A DNA stretch of 64,000 nt from CAIWHR01 sp963726765 (GCA_963726765.1 CAVSDH010000004.1:1-64000), one strand, 5' to 3'; shown: positions 9,430-18,739, numbered from the stretch's first letter. The notes: a model not told the origin generated them from the letters alone. Made by a program: numbers and translations.

Positions 9430-10038
9430 TCAATCGCCTACGCGGCGGACCTCGAGTTTTGCGAGCCATTTCACGTGGCGCGGACCGGGCTGGGTATCGC
9501 GGAGCGACACCAACGCCAGCGGCCCTTCACTTGCTGGCAATGGGGCGCCATCGCGCTCGAAGATTACGAGCGCGCCGTCGCCCATCGGGGAAAGAAACAG
9601 CTCGGCCCAGGAGAAGACCGCCTGATAGCCGTCGGTTGCCGTCGCCACGACGATGCTGCGCCTCAAGTCGTGCCGCTCCTTTTCAATCAGCTTGGCTGAG
9701 TTGAGCACATCTCGTAGCAGCACTCCGGCGTACCGTCGGTTTTGCTCGCCGTCCTTGCCCGGCGCCCCGGCCGTTCGAATTTGTCGAACGTCCTCGACGC
9801 GCTGGACGGGCAGGCGTTGGAGGTCGCCGACAGTCAACGTCAAGCTGCTCTCGACATTCCCGAGGACAAGGAGACGGGTGGATCCGCTTGGCGGTGTTTG
9901 CGCGAATGTGGCCGTTGCGACGGTCAGCGCGCAGAGAGCGAGAACGCCGCGGCTCCGGACCAACAGCCGGCGCCGGGACACCCTCCACGGCCCTTGGCGA
10001 GGAAGAGGCCCGCCGCACGGACTGGAAAATCGGTTCAT
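9430..10038 (-). CDS. Exported SUOX/YedY-fold protein without the molybdenum cysteine
   Basis: About 202 residues. The N-terminus (MNRFSSPCGG...VSRRRLLVRSRG then a hydrophobic stretch ending ATFAQ) is a signal peptide with a twin-arginine-like SRRRLL. The mature part has the oxidoreductase molybdopterin-binding fold: LTLTVGDLQRLPVQ, RRYAGVLLRDVLNSA, VVATATDGYQAVFSWAELF and PLALVSLRDTQPGPRHVKWLAKLEVRR. Sulfite oxidase and YedY ligate Mo through a cysteine at the start of the domain; I see no cysteine anywhere in the mature protein, so it probably does not bind Mo through sulfur. The start was set at the ATG complementary to 10036-10038, which gives a proper signal peptide; an upstream ATG at 10092 is also in frame. 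It is convergent with the thioesterase. Confidence 0.75.
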   Translation of the reverse strand: MNRFSSPCGGPLPRQGPWRVSRRRLLVRSRGVLALCALTVATATFAQTPPSGSTRLLVLGNVESSLTLTVGDLQRLPVQRVEDVRQIRTAGAPGKDGEQNRRYAGVLLRDVLNSAKLIEKERHDLRRSIVVATATDGYQAVFSWAELFLSPMGDGALVIFERDGAPLPASEGPLALVSLRDTQPGPRHVKWLAKLEVRRVGD

Positions 10039-10142
10039 GATATGTGTTTGCGGACCCATGAAGCCCCGACTCGACCGTTCGTTCATGCGCACAGATTACG
10101 CCAACTTGAGACCCAATTGCACACGGCCCAACCAGTGAGGTG

Positions 10143-10472
10143 AACAACGCCGAAATGGCGCGGCTCTACCGGAGCGTCCGCTCTCGCTGAGTGGCCGCTT
10201 TTGAAGTCAATCACATTTCGCGGACAGTTCCAGACATGCACAATGACCTTCGGAGGGCTGTGTCATGGAACGCGAGGAACGCGGGCACCATAGCCGGGAG
10301 TTCAACCTTGAGGCGGTGCGGTTGGGCAGTTGGAGATAGGTCCAAGACCATGAAGTCGCCTCGTGGCCGCATTGCAAACTGTGCGCGTTTGATCTTGCAC
10401 AATTCGCACTGCGATTGACTCGAGCATATTGGCGATTTTGTACGAAGTTCGGTTCTCGATGGACGTGCCCAA
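10143..10472. other. Gene-poor stretch holding an insertion-sequence remnant
   Basis: About 330 bases between the SUOX-like gene and the sulfatase. The only recognisable content is the transposase remnant at 10265-10339. The stretch is slightly lower in G+C than its surroundings. I see no convincing terminal inverted repeats and no target duplication. Confidence 0.5.
10265..10339 (+). pseudogene. IS3-family transposase OrfA N-terminal remnant
   Basis: A 24-codon reading frame whose HHSREFNLEAVRL matches the opening helix of IS3-type OrfA proteins (typically ...YSxEFKxEAVRL). It stops right after this with TAG, so the helix-turn-helix and all of OrfB are missing. A GGAGGG lies just upstream. 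It is a dead fragment, useful only as a trace of past insertion near the sulfatase. Confidence 0.55.
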
Positions 10473-12975
10473 ATGCAACGAACGACAATTGCCGCCGCAC
10501 TGGCGCTGATGGCGCTGGCGGCGACATCCGGTTACCGCACAGTAGGTCACCGGTACGCTGGGTTCGCCGAGCGCCACGACGACCCTCGACGGCAGGCAAC
10601 TGCCGTCGCCCGATCCCAAGTTCGGCGGGGTGATCAAGGAGAAAGCGTCGGAATCGAAGCAGTGGTGGGCACCACGCGTCGTGCCGCCGAAGGGCGCGCC
10701 CAACGTGCTGCTGATCATGACCGACGACAGCGGGTTCGGCGCGCCGGGCACCTTCGGCGGCGTGGTTCCGACACCGGCGATGGATCGGATCGCGAAGGCC
10801 GGGCTGCGGTATACCAACTTCCACTCCACGGCGCTGTGCTCGCCATCGCGTGCCGCGTTGATCACCGGGCGCAACCATCACGTCGCCGGCTTCGGCGTAG
10901 TGGGCGAAACTGCGACGGGATTCCCGGGCTATGACTCGGTCATCCGGAAGGAGAACGGCACCCTCGGCGCCATCCTCAAGGAGAACGGATACGCGACCTC
11001 ATGGTTCGGCAAGAATCACAACACGCCGTTCTATCAGGCGACCGCGGCCGGGCCCTTCGACCAATGGCCCGGCGGCATGGGCTTCGAGTACTTCTACGGC
11101 TTCGTTGGCGGCGACACGAGCCAGTGGCAGCCAAACCTGTTTCGCAATACGACGCCCATCTACCCGTTCCAGGGCAATCCGGGCTGGAACCTGACGACGG
11201 CCATGGCCGACGACGCGATCCATTACATGAAGGAGTTGAAGGCAATCGCGCCTGACAAGCCGTTCCTGGTCTATTACGTGCCGGGCGGGACGCACGCGCC
11301 GCATCATCCGACGCCGGAGTGGATCAAGAAGATCAGCGACATGCATCTGTTCGACGCCGGCTGGAACAAGGTGCGCGAGACCATCTTCGCCAACCAGAAG
11401 AGGCTGGGCATCATGCCTGCGAACGCTCAGCTGACGCCTTGGCCGAAGGATCTGCCGGAGTGGGACTCGCTCAGCTTCGAAGAAAAGAAGCTCTTCATCA
11501 AGCAAGCCGACGTGTACGGGGCGTATCTCGCCTACACCGACCACGAGATCGGCCGCGTCATCCAGGCGGTGGAGGACATGGGCCAGCTCGACAACACGCT
11601 GATCATCTACATCGCCGGCGACAATGGCGCCAGCTCCGAAGGCATGCTCAACGGCACGCCGAACGAGTTCACTACCTTCAACGGCGGTCGAGGTGCCGGT
11701 CAAGGATCAGTTCCTCTGGTACGAGTTCTGGGGATCAGAGCGTACCTTCCCGCACTTCGCGGCCGGCTGGTCCTGGGCGATGGACACACCGTTCCAGTGG
11801 GTGAAGCAAGTGGCATCGCATTACGGCGGAACGGCTCAGGGCGTGGCAATGTCGTGGCCCGGCCACATCAACGACCCGGGTGGCATCCGGCGCCAGTTCC
11901 ATCACCTCATCGACATCGCTCCGACGATCCTCGAGGTGACGGGCATCCCGTTGCCGGATACGCTCAACGGCATCAAGCAGCGCCCGATGGACGGTGCGAG
12001 CATGGCTTATACGTGGAACAAGGCGAGCGCCAATGCCCCAAGCCGACACGCTACCCAATATTTCGAGATGCTCGGCAACCGCGCCATCTACCACGACGGT
12101 TGGATCGCGGCGACGACCCCGGCCACGACTCCGTGGAAGTTGAGCACGGCCGCACCGCCCGACGTGCTCACCGGGTACAAGTGGGAGCTCTACAACGTCG
12201 GCGACCTGCAAACGGGGGATCCCACCGAGAACAACGACCTGGCGGCGAAGATGCCGGAGAAACTGAAGCAGATGCAGGACCTCTTCTACGCCGAGGCGAA
12301 GAAGTTCGACGTGCTGCCGCTCGACAACTCGACGCTTACGCGCTTTGTCTCGCCGAAGCCCGACCTCACGGCCGGACGCAAGGTCTTCAGCTACTCCGGA
12401 GAGTTGATCAGCATCCCCAACAGCGCCGCTCCGAACATCCGGAACAAGTCGTACTCGATCACCGCAGAGGTCACGATTCCGTCCGGCGGGGCGGAAGGCA
12501 TGATCGTCACCGATGGCGGGCGCTTCGGCGGCTACGGCTTGTTTCTGAGCAAGGGCGAACTCGGCGTCGGCCGGGGCAAGGTCGTGTTCCTCTACAACCT
12601 GCTCGACTTGAAGCGCACGACGTGGGAAGGGCCCGAGTTGAGCGCCGGCAAGCACACCATCGTCTTCGACTTCAAATCCGACGGTCCGGGCCTCGGCAAG
12701 GGCGGGACGGGCGTGCTCTTCGTGGATGGCAAGGAAGTGGCCAGGAATTCGATGGAGCACACCACGCCGATACGTGTTCCCGGAGGACGAGAGACTTCGA
12801 CATCGGCCAGGACACGCGCACGCCGCTGGCGTTGATCGAGTATCGCTACGAGACTCCGTTCAAGTTCACCGGGAAGATCAACAAGGTGACCTTCAACCTC
12901 GGCGACGAGAAGTTGACGGCAGAGGAGCAGGAGGTGGTGCACAAGGCCCTCGCGCGGGCGCGCGATGAACTCTGA
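10473..12975 (+). CDS. Secreted arylsulfatase (four frame breaks)
   Basis: A type I sulfatase that would hydrolyse sulfate esters in the periplasm or outside the cell. The signal peptide is MQRTTIAAALALMALAAT; the mature protein opens VTGTLGSPSATTTLDG. Catalytic features are NVLLIMTDDSGFG (metal aspartates), the formylglycine motif ALCSPSRAALITGR, GKNHNTP, VPGGTHAPHHP and IYIAGDNGASSEG. The C-terminal part (FKFTGKINKVTFNLG) is typical of about 780-830-residue arylsulfatases. The frame shifts by +1 near 10543, 11685, 12775 and 12800; joined, the protein is continuous (for example EFTTFNG-VEVPVKDQFLWYEFWG). Each break is compatible with one inserted base. A formylglycine-generating enzyme is not in the window. 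The substrate is unknown. Confidence 0.85.
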
Positions 12976-12990
12976 CCTTTGCCACACGCG

Positions 12991-13341
12991 ATGAACCGTG
13001 TGCTCGCATTTGCCGCGGTTGCTGAAGCCGCGACCGGCGCGGCGCTGCTCGTCGTTCCGTCGCTTGTCGGGCGACTTCTGCTCGGTGAGGAACTCAGCGG
13101 CGTCGCCCTGCCGGTAGCTCGCGTCGCGGGCATCGCGCTGATCGCGCTGGGCGTCGCCTGCTGGCCGGGACCGGCGCGGATCGGCATGCTGATCTACGGC
13201 GCCGCAGTTACGGTGTTTCTCGCCTACGTGGGCCTCACCGGTGGAGGCGGCGTTCTGCTGTGGCCGGCGGTCGTTCTGCACGCGATCCTGACGGCGCTTC
13301 TGACTCGGGCTGCGACAAGCGACAAGGCGGTGAAAAGTTAG
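12991..13341 (+). CDS. Small integral membrane protein
   Basis: About 116 residues with four hydrophobic segments (AFAAVAEAATGAALLVVPSL, VARVAGIALIALGVACW, IGMLIYGAAVTVFLAYVGL, LLWPAVVLHAILTALLT). It starts at ATG 12991, 15 bases after the sulfatase stop, so it probably shares that transcript. I do not recognise a family with a known role; similar small proteins follow sulfatases or oxidoreductases in other proteobacteria. No catalytic residues stand out. Confidence 0.7.
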   Translation: MNRVLAFAAVAEAATGAALLVVPSLVGRLLLGEELSGVALPVARVAGIALIALGVACWPGPARIGMLIYGAAVTVFLAYVGLTGGGGVLLWPAVVLHAILTALLTRAATSDKAVKS

Positions 13342-13344
13342 GAG

Positions 13345-13712
13345 GGTAGACCCCTAGTCGCCTGGAGACCCGACGGCCCGTTCAGTGTGAGATCACCACG
13401 CACGCGCGGTACGCCTTCGGTAGGGGTATTGAACGCGAGCTTCCGTCGGACTGAACGTCGGGTTTCTGGCAGATCGACAGGCGGCTCAGGGTCGGAGGCG
13501 GGCGTCCGAACCGCCCCGGTTGCGACCATGAGATTGTGACAACAGAGCAGGGTGGTTGGCGCGCCCGGCTTCCTGCGCGCGTTCAGTTCCGATGCGTTCG
13601 AGCTATGGGAAGCAACGGCGGCATCGCGCATTGAATCTATTCGATGCGGTCTGCGACAGAGTGCGGACTCCATTGGCCATCTGTCGGGCGCACTTCTCAC
13701 ATCACTGGCTTC
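13345..13712. other. Intergenic stretch, nothing recognised
   Basis: About 370 bases between the small membrane protein and the TetR gene, which point toward each other. Open frames exist but have no recognisable protein signature, start signal or conserved motif. No hairpin terminator with a T-run was found. Confidence 0.4.
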
Positions 13713-14300
13713 TCACCGGGGCACCGTGCCCTCCACCAATTCAGCGAGCCATGCACCGGCCTCTCGAAACGGTTTGCTCGAACGGTCCGCGCGACCTCGA
13801 ACATAGGCGCCCTCAATTGCCGTGAGCAACAAGCCCGCAAAGGATCTCGCCCGCCGCCGATCCAGCAGCGGGAAGTGAGCCGCAATCGCTTTCACATATT
13901 GGTCGAACGAAGCGGCTACCACAAGGCGCAGACCGTCCAATTCCGAATCCAGGTCGAGGCAAACAGTAGCGGCGGGACAGCTGTGGCGGAACTCGCCCAG
14001 CTCGATTCGCTCTGCAAATGCATTGAATAGCGCTTTGACCTTTTCGCCGGGTTTGCGCCTGCTCGACAGGCGTGAATCGATGAACGTGACGACACGCTCC
14101 GAATACTGCGCTAGCCCCTCCTTGACGATTTGCCGCTTGCCTTGGGGAAAGAAGTGGTAGACCGAACCCTTGGGTGCGCCGCTTTCGCGGACGATTTCGT
14201 TGATTCCGGCGCCCGAAAGTCCGGAGCGCCGCATCAGCGTAATGGCAGCTTCGATCAACCTTTCGCGGGTGTCGGTGGCGGTTGCGTCAGCTCTGCTCAT
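13713..14300 (-). CDS. TetR-family transcriptional repressor
   Basis: A 195-residue TetR regulator. The N-terminal helix-turn-helix is TRERLIEAAITLMRRSGLSGAGINEIVRESGAPKGSVYHFFPQGKRQIV; the C-terminal ligand domain (CPAATVCLDLDSELDGLR, FAGLLLTAIEGAYVRGRAD) resembles the LmrA/YxaF type. It is divergent from the enolase-superfamily gene, with 64 bases between the starts containing a perfect 9+9 inverted repeat over the promoter, so it very probably represses both itself and that gene until an inducer binds. Confidence 0.9.
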   Translation of the reverse strand: MSRADATATDTRERLIEAAITLMRRSGLSGAGINEIVRESGAPKGSVYHFFPQGKRQIVKEGLAQYSERVVTFIDSRLSSRRKPGEKVKALFNAFAERIELGEFRHSCPAATVCLDLDSELDGLRLVVAASFDQYVKAIAAHFPLLDRRRARSFAGLLLTAIEGAYVRGRADRSSKPFREAGAWLAELVEGTVPR

Positions 14301-14302
14301 TC

Positions 14303-14331
14303 TTGACTTCCTATATAGACCAGTCTATATA
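14303..14331 (+). promoter_or_regulatory. Promoter of the enolase-superfamily gene
   Basis: TTGACT (14303-14308) and TATATA (14326-14331) with exactly 17 bases between them, 34 bases before ATG 14365. The operator palindrome covers most of the spacer and the -10 box, so repressor and RNA polymerase would compete. Confidence 0.65.
14312..14331. promoter_or_regulatory. TetR operator, perfect inverted repeat
   Basis: TATATAGAC at 14312-14320 and GTCTATATA at 14323-14331 are exact reverse complements around CA. The core TAGACCAGTCTA resembles operators of LmrA/YxaF-type TetR repressors. It sits in the TetR/enolase intergenic region, inside the promoter. Confidence 0.8.
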
Positions 14332-14364
14332 TACTAGCTCATTGTCGTCGCCAGGGGAAGGACC

Positions 14365-15492
14365 ATGAATGACAGCAAACGAGTAGCCGCCGTGCGTCCT
14401 TCGTCATTGACGGTCAAAGGCTTACGGGCGCGACCGGTGTTGCTGAAACTGAAACGACCCGTTGTGGCGCGCGTCGCGACCATCACTGAATGGCCGCTTA
14501 TTCTGATCGACCTCGACACTGACGAAGGCATCGTCGGTCGAAGCTACCTGGAGCCGTACACGGCGAAGGCCATGAAATACCTGATTCCGGCACTTCTCGA
14601 TCTTGGTGAAATGCTGAAGGGGCACTCGTTGGCGCCCGTTGAACTCTATTCCCTGGCGCGCAAGTCGCTGCATTTTGTCGGCTATCAGGGAATGTCGATG
14701 ATCGCCGTCGCGGGTCTCGACATGGCTGCCTGGGATGCTCTGGCCAAGGCGGCCGGTTTGCCGCTTTGCGTACTGTTGGGTGGCTCCGTAGGCTCCGTAG
14801 TTGCCTACAACAGCAACGGATTGTGGCTCAAGGAGCCGGATGCGGTTGCGGCGGAGGCGCTTGAGCTGCGCGACGAAGGAGGATTCACCGGCCTCAAACT
14901 TCGGCTCGGACGCGACCGCGTCGCCGATGATTTGGCGACGATAGAGGCCGTGCGGAGCACGGTCGGCGAAGACATGCATTTGATGGTCGATTTCAACCAA
15001 GGGCTGGACCTTGGCGAAGCCCTGCAGAGGTGCCATGCGATCGACGACCTGGGTTTGGACTGGATTGAAGAGCCGATCGTCTACGACAATTTCGACGGCT
15101 ATGGGCAACTCGCTGCTGAATTGAAGACGCCGATCCAGATCGGCGAAAACTTCTACGGCCCGCGCGACCTGTATCGGGCGCTACAGTGCAAAGCGTGCGA
15201 TTTTGTGATGCCAGATTTCATGCGTATCGGTGGTGTCACAGGTTGGCTGAAAGCAGCGGCAATGGCTGGAACCGCAGGGGTTCCCATATCCACGCATCTC
15301 TACCCGGAGGTCGCCGCCCATGTAATGCGGGTCACGGAGACTGCACACTGGCTCGAATGGCAGGATTGGGCCGACCCCATATTGCAGCGTCCTTACGAAA
15401 TCAAGGATGGTCGGCTTCACATCCCGGACGTGCCCGGCGTCGGCCTGGAATGGAACGAAAGTGCGGTGAAAGCCAATCTGGCAGGTTTCTAG
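14365..15492 (+). CDS. Mandelate racemase/muconate lactonising enzyme family protein (enolase superfamily)
   Basis: A 375-residue barrel enzyme that would abstract the proton alpha to a carboxylate using a divalent metal. The motifs line up with mandelate racemase: K178-x-R180 (GLKLRLG), metal ligands D209 (MVDFNQ), E235 (IEEP) and E261 (GEN), D284 and H311 (STHLYPE). Mandelate racemase has K-x-K; here the second lysine is arginine, so one catalytic base differs and racemisation of mandelate cannot be assumed. A strong GGGGAAGG ribosome binding site precedes ATG 14365. It is probably induced through the divergent TetR. No catabolic neighbours reveal the substrate. Confidence 0.88.
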   Translation: MNDSKRVAAVRPSSLTVKGLRARPVLLKLKRPVVARVATITEWPLILIDLDTDEGIVGRSYLEPYTAKAMKYLIPALLDLGEMLKGHSLAPVELYSLARKSLHFVGYQGMSMIAVAGLDMAAWDALAKAAGLPLCVLLGGSVGSVVAYNSNGLWLKEPDAVAAEALELRDEGGFTGLKLRLGRDRVADDLATIEAVRSTVGEDMHLMVDFNQGLDLGEALQRCHAIDDLGLDWIEEPIVYDNFDGYGQLAAELKTPIQIGENFYGPRDLYRALQCKACDFVMPDFMRIGGVTGWLKAAAMAGTAGVPISTHLYPEVAAHVMRVTETAHWLEWQDWADPILQRPYEIKDGRLHIPDVPGVGLEWNESAVKANLAGF

Positions 15493-15594
15493 TTTCCGCG
15501 TCCGGTTGGCACGGCGCAGTGTGCCGGATTTGTGTGACCGCTCGTGACCGTTCTGCGAATTCTGCGAATCGGAACGCCGGCATCCGCCGATCGA

Positions 15595-16428
15595 CTACCT
15601 GCGCATGATGACGACCTCGGCGTATTGGCTTGGGGCAACCAGCGAACCATCGGTCGCGCGGTTGAATCTTTCGGCCAGGGCGATCAGGTCCGCCGCGAGC
15701 GATTCCTGCTTCGTGCCGTCCAGCGCGCCGAATGCCTTGACCATCGGTCCATAGAAGGTGCGGAACACCTCGAGCCAGTGGGCCGCGCTGCGATACCGAA
15801 ACACGAAATCCCTGCGTTCGATGGTGATCGAGTCGAGCCGATGGCCGAACAGCTCACGCAGGTGCTCCTCGGTTCCCCAGAGCGCAGGCGACCGCACGCC
15901 GGGCGGCGGGGGCACATAGCGGCCGAGCAGCTTGAACGGTTCGCCGACGAAGCTCGACGGCGTCCAGTTCGCCAAGCCGATGCGGCCGCCCGGTCTGCAG
16001 ACCCGCGCCATCTCCGCCGCGGCTTTCTCCTGGTCGGGAGCGAACATCACGCCGAAGCTGGACAACACCACATCGAAACTCGCGTCGGCATAGGGCAGGC
16101 TCTCGGCGTCCGCCTGCTCGAACCGTACCGTCAGGCCCTCGGCGCTCGCCCTGACGCGCCCACGTTCGAGCAGCGCCTGGACGTAGTCGGTGGACGTGAC
16201 ATCGGCCCAGCGCCGCGCCGCGGCCAGCGTCGCGTTGCCATTGCCGGCGGCGATGTCGAGCACCTGCTCCCCGGCGTGCAGGTCGAGGGCTTCGCAAAGC
16301 GTCTCGCCGACGATCTGCAGCGTCGTGCCCACAACGGCGTAGTCGCCGGCGGACCACGCGGCGTGCTGTCGGCCTTTCACGGTGGCGAGGTCGACGGTGG
16401 GCAAGGAGGTGGAAGTGACTTCGAGCAT
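15595..16428 (-). CDS. Class I SAM-dependent methyltransferase
   Basis: A 277-residue cytoplasmic methyltransferase. SAM-binding motif I is VLDIAAGNGNATLAAAR, followed by DYVQALLERGRVRA, the acidic loop FEQADAESLPYADASFDVVLSSFGVMF and RVCRPGGRIGLANWTP. It resembles UbiE/Coq5-like small-molecule methyltransferases, but the substrate cannot be read from the sequence. AGGAGA precedes the start. It lies 14 bases downstream of the OsmC-like gene, so the two are probably one transcript. Confidence 0.88.
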   Translation of the reverse strand: MLEVTSTSLPTVDLATVKGRQHAAWSAGDYAVVGTTLQIVGETLCEALDLHAGEQVLDIAAGNGNATLAAARRWADVTSTDYVQALLERGRVRASAEGLTVRFEQADAESLPYADASFDVVLSSFGVMFAPDQEKAAAEMARVCRPGGRIGLANWTPSSFVGEPFKLLGRYVPPPPGVRSPALWGTEEHLRELFGHRLDSITIERRDFVFRYRSAAHWLEVFRTFYGPMVKAFGALDGTKQESLAADLIALAERFNRATDGSLVAPSQYAEVVIMRR

Positions 16429-16442
16429 GGCGGTTCTCCTGG

Positions 16443-17045
16443 TCAGGACGACGGCATTGAGCTACACGCATCGGGGCCAGCGGACGCCGCAATGGCCGCC
16501 GCGGCATGGCGTGTCTCGACTTGCGTTTGCACGGTGACGCCATTGCGAAGTGTTTGCATGACGACGCAACTGTGCTCGGCCGCGGCAACGAGCGTCTTGA
16601 TCGTTTGTTCGTCGATGGGATCCCGGGTCTCAAGCCTCACGCTGCAGCGCATGCGCTGGAATCCGACGGGAACCGTGTGCTCCACCAGCAGGCAGCCGCG
16701 CACGTCGCATTCGGCGTCGACCTTCACCTCCAGGGACTCCAGGCGAATGCCGAGATGGTCGGCGATCATCCGCAACGTCGAATCGAAGCACGCGGCCAGG
16801 GCGGCTGACAGGAGATCGCCCGGATTCGGATAGTCGTGAAATCCGCCCACGGCCCGGTGAATCCCGAATTGCAACGGCGCGTCGGCACTGTTGGCGGGCA
16901 CGACGACGCCGTGAAATGGGTCCCCGCCGCACGCGCTGATCGTCTGCGCTCCGTCGCTGATCCGGGCCTCCGCCGGGTCGTCGCGGTAACGCGCGCGCAG
17001 CGGGTCTTGCCGTCGCTGGACCAGGCTTGCTCGTCTCGTGCCCAT
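16443..17045 (-). CDS. OsmC/Ohr-family protein
   Basis: A 200-residue member of the OsmC family, thiol peroxidases that reduce organic hydroperoxides. NPGDLLSAALAACFDSTLRMIADHLGI carries the first conserved cysteine and AAEHSCVVMQTLRNGV the second, the pair that forms the catalytic disulfide. GAGGAGG six bases before the ATG is a very strong ribosome binding site. First gene of a pair with the methyltransferase. The N-terminal 30 residues are basic and not conserved in shorter OsmC proteins. Confidence 0.88.
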   Translation of the reverse strand: MGTRRASLVQRRQDPLRARYRDDPAEARISDGAQTISACGGDPFHGVVVPANSADAPLQFGIHRAVGGFHDYPNPGDLLSAALAACFDSTLRMIADHLGIRLESLEVKVDAECDVRGCLLVEHTVPVGFQRMRCSVRLETRDPIDEQTIKTLVAAAEHSCVVMQTLRNGVTVQTQVETRHAAAAIAASAGPDACSSMPSS

Positions 17046-17224
17046 GATGCCTCCTCGTGGTTGTGACGATCACAGAGTGGCACCAGGCACGGACGTCGTC
17101 ATGAGGCAACGGCCATGTTTCAGCGCAATGGGTTGGGTCGGAGCAGTCGTTTTATGGGACGCTGGTCCTACTCCGGCGGTTCTTCGTGAATAACGCGCCT
17201 GCGGAGCGGGCAAGTTCGCGGTAA

Positions 17225-18295
17225 CTATTCGCGGCCGAGGCCGGCCTTGCGGGCGATCACGATGGCCTGCGCGCGGTGTTCCGCACCGAGCTTCGAAAAG
17301 ACGCTGGTGACGTGATTGCGCACCGTCTTCTCGGCGATGTGCAGACAGACCGCGATCTGAGTGTTGGTCTGACCGCGCGCGATACAGTCCAGAATCTCTC
17401 GTTCGCGTGCCGTCAACACGGCAAACGCCTCCACCGGAGAAGAATCGGCCTGCTCCTCCGAGCCGAGGAATTCATCCAGCTCTTTCTTGAAGGTCAGCCA
17501 CGCCGGTTCGTCGGCCCGGAGGATGTGGTTCTTCCCTTCGAGTGGCACAAAGCGAGCATTCGGTATCGAAGCGGCTAGGCGTCGGCCCGCCTCGAACGGC
17601 ACCATGGCATCGCCTCGAACATGGAAGACGAGCGTGGGCGCGGTGACCTTGGGCGCCTCGCCGCGGATGTCGAAAGTGTTGAAGGCGTTCCATAGCTCGC
17701 ATGCGATTGCCGGCGACGCGCTGCGCCGCTGCAGTTCGCCGATCCACTTGAGGTGATGTCCGGAGGCGTCAGGCATCAGCAGGTTCGCGAACAATTCGCG
17801 AAACGCCCCGACCTTCCTGCCCCAGCCGACTTCGATCATCTGCGAGAACGCCTGTGCCTGTCTGGCCAGCTTCTCGCCGGCGTCATCCACGAAGGCGCCG
17901 TAGGGGTAGCTGTCGTAGAGCACCAGACGACTGACGCGGTCGGGATGGCGTGCTGCGTAGGCCACGGCGATCACGCCGCCTTGGCACAAGCCGAGCAGCG
18001 GGAAGCGGCGAAGCTTGAGCGCGTCGACCACCGCCTCGAGGTCCGCCACCATGGCATCGAGGGAAAGATCGGTCGGGTCCCGATCGGAAAGTCCGGAGCC
18101 TCGCGGGTCGTAACGGACGAGCATCCGCCGTTCGGCGAGGGCCTCGGACCAATGGCGCCAGACCGGATTGTCCCAATCGAGCTCGAGGTGCGTGAACCAG
18201 TTGTTGACGCGCACCAGAGGCGGACCCTCGCCCGCCGTCGCAAAGGCGATCCGCGCGTCGTCGCGTGACGTGCAGAAGCGTATTCGCTGTTTCAT
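17225..18295 (-). CDS. Alpha/beta hydrolase fused to a LuxR-type DNA-binding domain
   Basis: A 356-residue one-component regulator. Residues about 10-270 form an alpha/beta hydrolase (YDPRGSGLSDRD, nucleophile elbow GLCQGG, HVRGDAMVPFEAGRRLA, GKNHIL); residues about 290-356 are a LuxR helix-turn-helix (LTAREREILDCIARGQTNTQIAVCLHIAEKTVRNHVTSVFSKLG). The elbow has Cys where most hydrolases have Ser, so the domain may bind a ligand rather than turn it over. I chose the ATG complementary to 18293-18295; the frame remains open upstream with no conserved sequence. Its targets are unknown; the neighbouring OsmC-methyltransferase pair is one possibility. Confidence 0.85.
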   Translation of the reverse strand: MKQRIRFCTSRDDARIAFATAGEGPPLVRVNNWFTHLELDWDNPVWRHWSEALAERRMLVRYDPRGSGLSDRDPTDLSLDAMVADLEAVVDALKLRRFPLLGLCQGGVIAVAYAARHPDRVSRLVLYDSYPYGAFVDDAGEKLARQAQAFSQMIEVGWGRKVGAFRELFANLLMPDASGHHLKWIGELQRRSASPAIACELWNAFNTFDIRGEAPKVTAPTLVFHVRGDAMVPFEAGRRLAASIPNARFVPLEGKNHILRADEPAWLTFKKELDEFLGSEEQADSSPVEAFAVLTAREREILDCIARGQTNTQIAVCLHIAEKTVRNHVTSVFSKLGAEHRAQAIVIARKAGLGRE

Positions 18296-18739
18296 CCGCC
18301 GCCGTCCACCATCAGCCGATTCGCATTGCGCAATACGCCGATGATACAAGGACCGCTCGGGCTTGCCGGGAAAGGCTGAGCGACCGCTATGCGTGCGATC
18401 GACAGGCAGCTTCGCGCTGGAAGCAGCCATTTGGGCCACCCGCCTGGTGAAACGCGTCCAGGACGGTGATGGCGTTCAGATCGTCCACACTAACCCCTTG
18501 AAGACCAAGGTGGGAATAGCGACTGATCCCCTGGGCACGCCATTTGGATCGGCAATTTGTCGTGCCCAGGAAGAGGCGTATTCGGGATTACTTCCAACAG
18601 GATCCCCAAACCCGAGTCGAATTCGTCGCCGGCGGGAATGTTCCTCTGCAACCGCCTGCGCCGGGTGCGCTCGTCCGGTTATTCGCTACGCTCGTCGGCA
18701 ATCGTGTGCACGGGACAACCACTCAAGCAAAATCGCCGT
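18296..18739. other. Intergenic stretch, nothing recognised
   Basis: About 440 bases between the hydrolase-LuxR gene and the small membrane protein. No conserved protein, RNA gene or clear promoter was recognised. It includes the upstream region of the divergent hydrolase-LuxR gene. Confidence 0.4.

Noticed and set aside
13338..13700. A 120-codon minus-strand open frame between the membrane protein and TetR genes
   Set aside because: No start signal, hydrophobic pattern or family motif; probably chance.
15520..15570. Direct repeat TTCTGCGAA-TTCTGCGAA as a regulatory site
   Set aside because: It lies between the convergent ends of two genes, with no promoter nearby, and is too short to exclude chance.
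15544..16833. A 429-codon plus-strand open frame
   Set aside because: It is antisense to the methyltransferase and OsmC genes, which have clear motifs and ribosome binding sites; its own sequence is Arg/His-rich with no motif.
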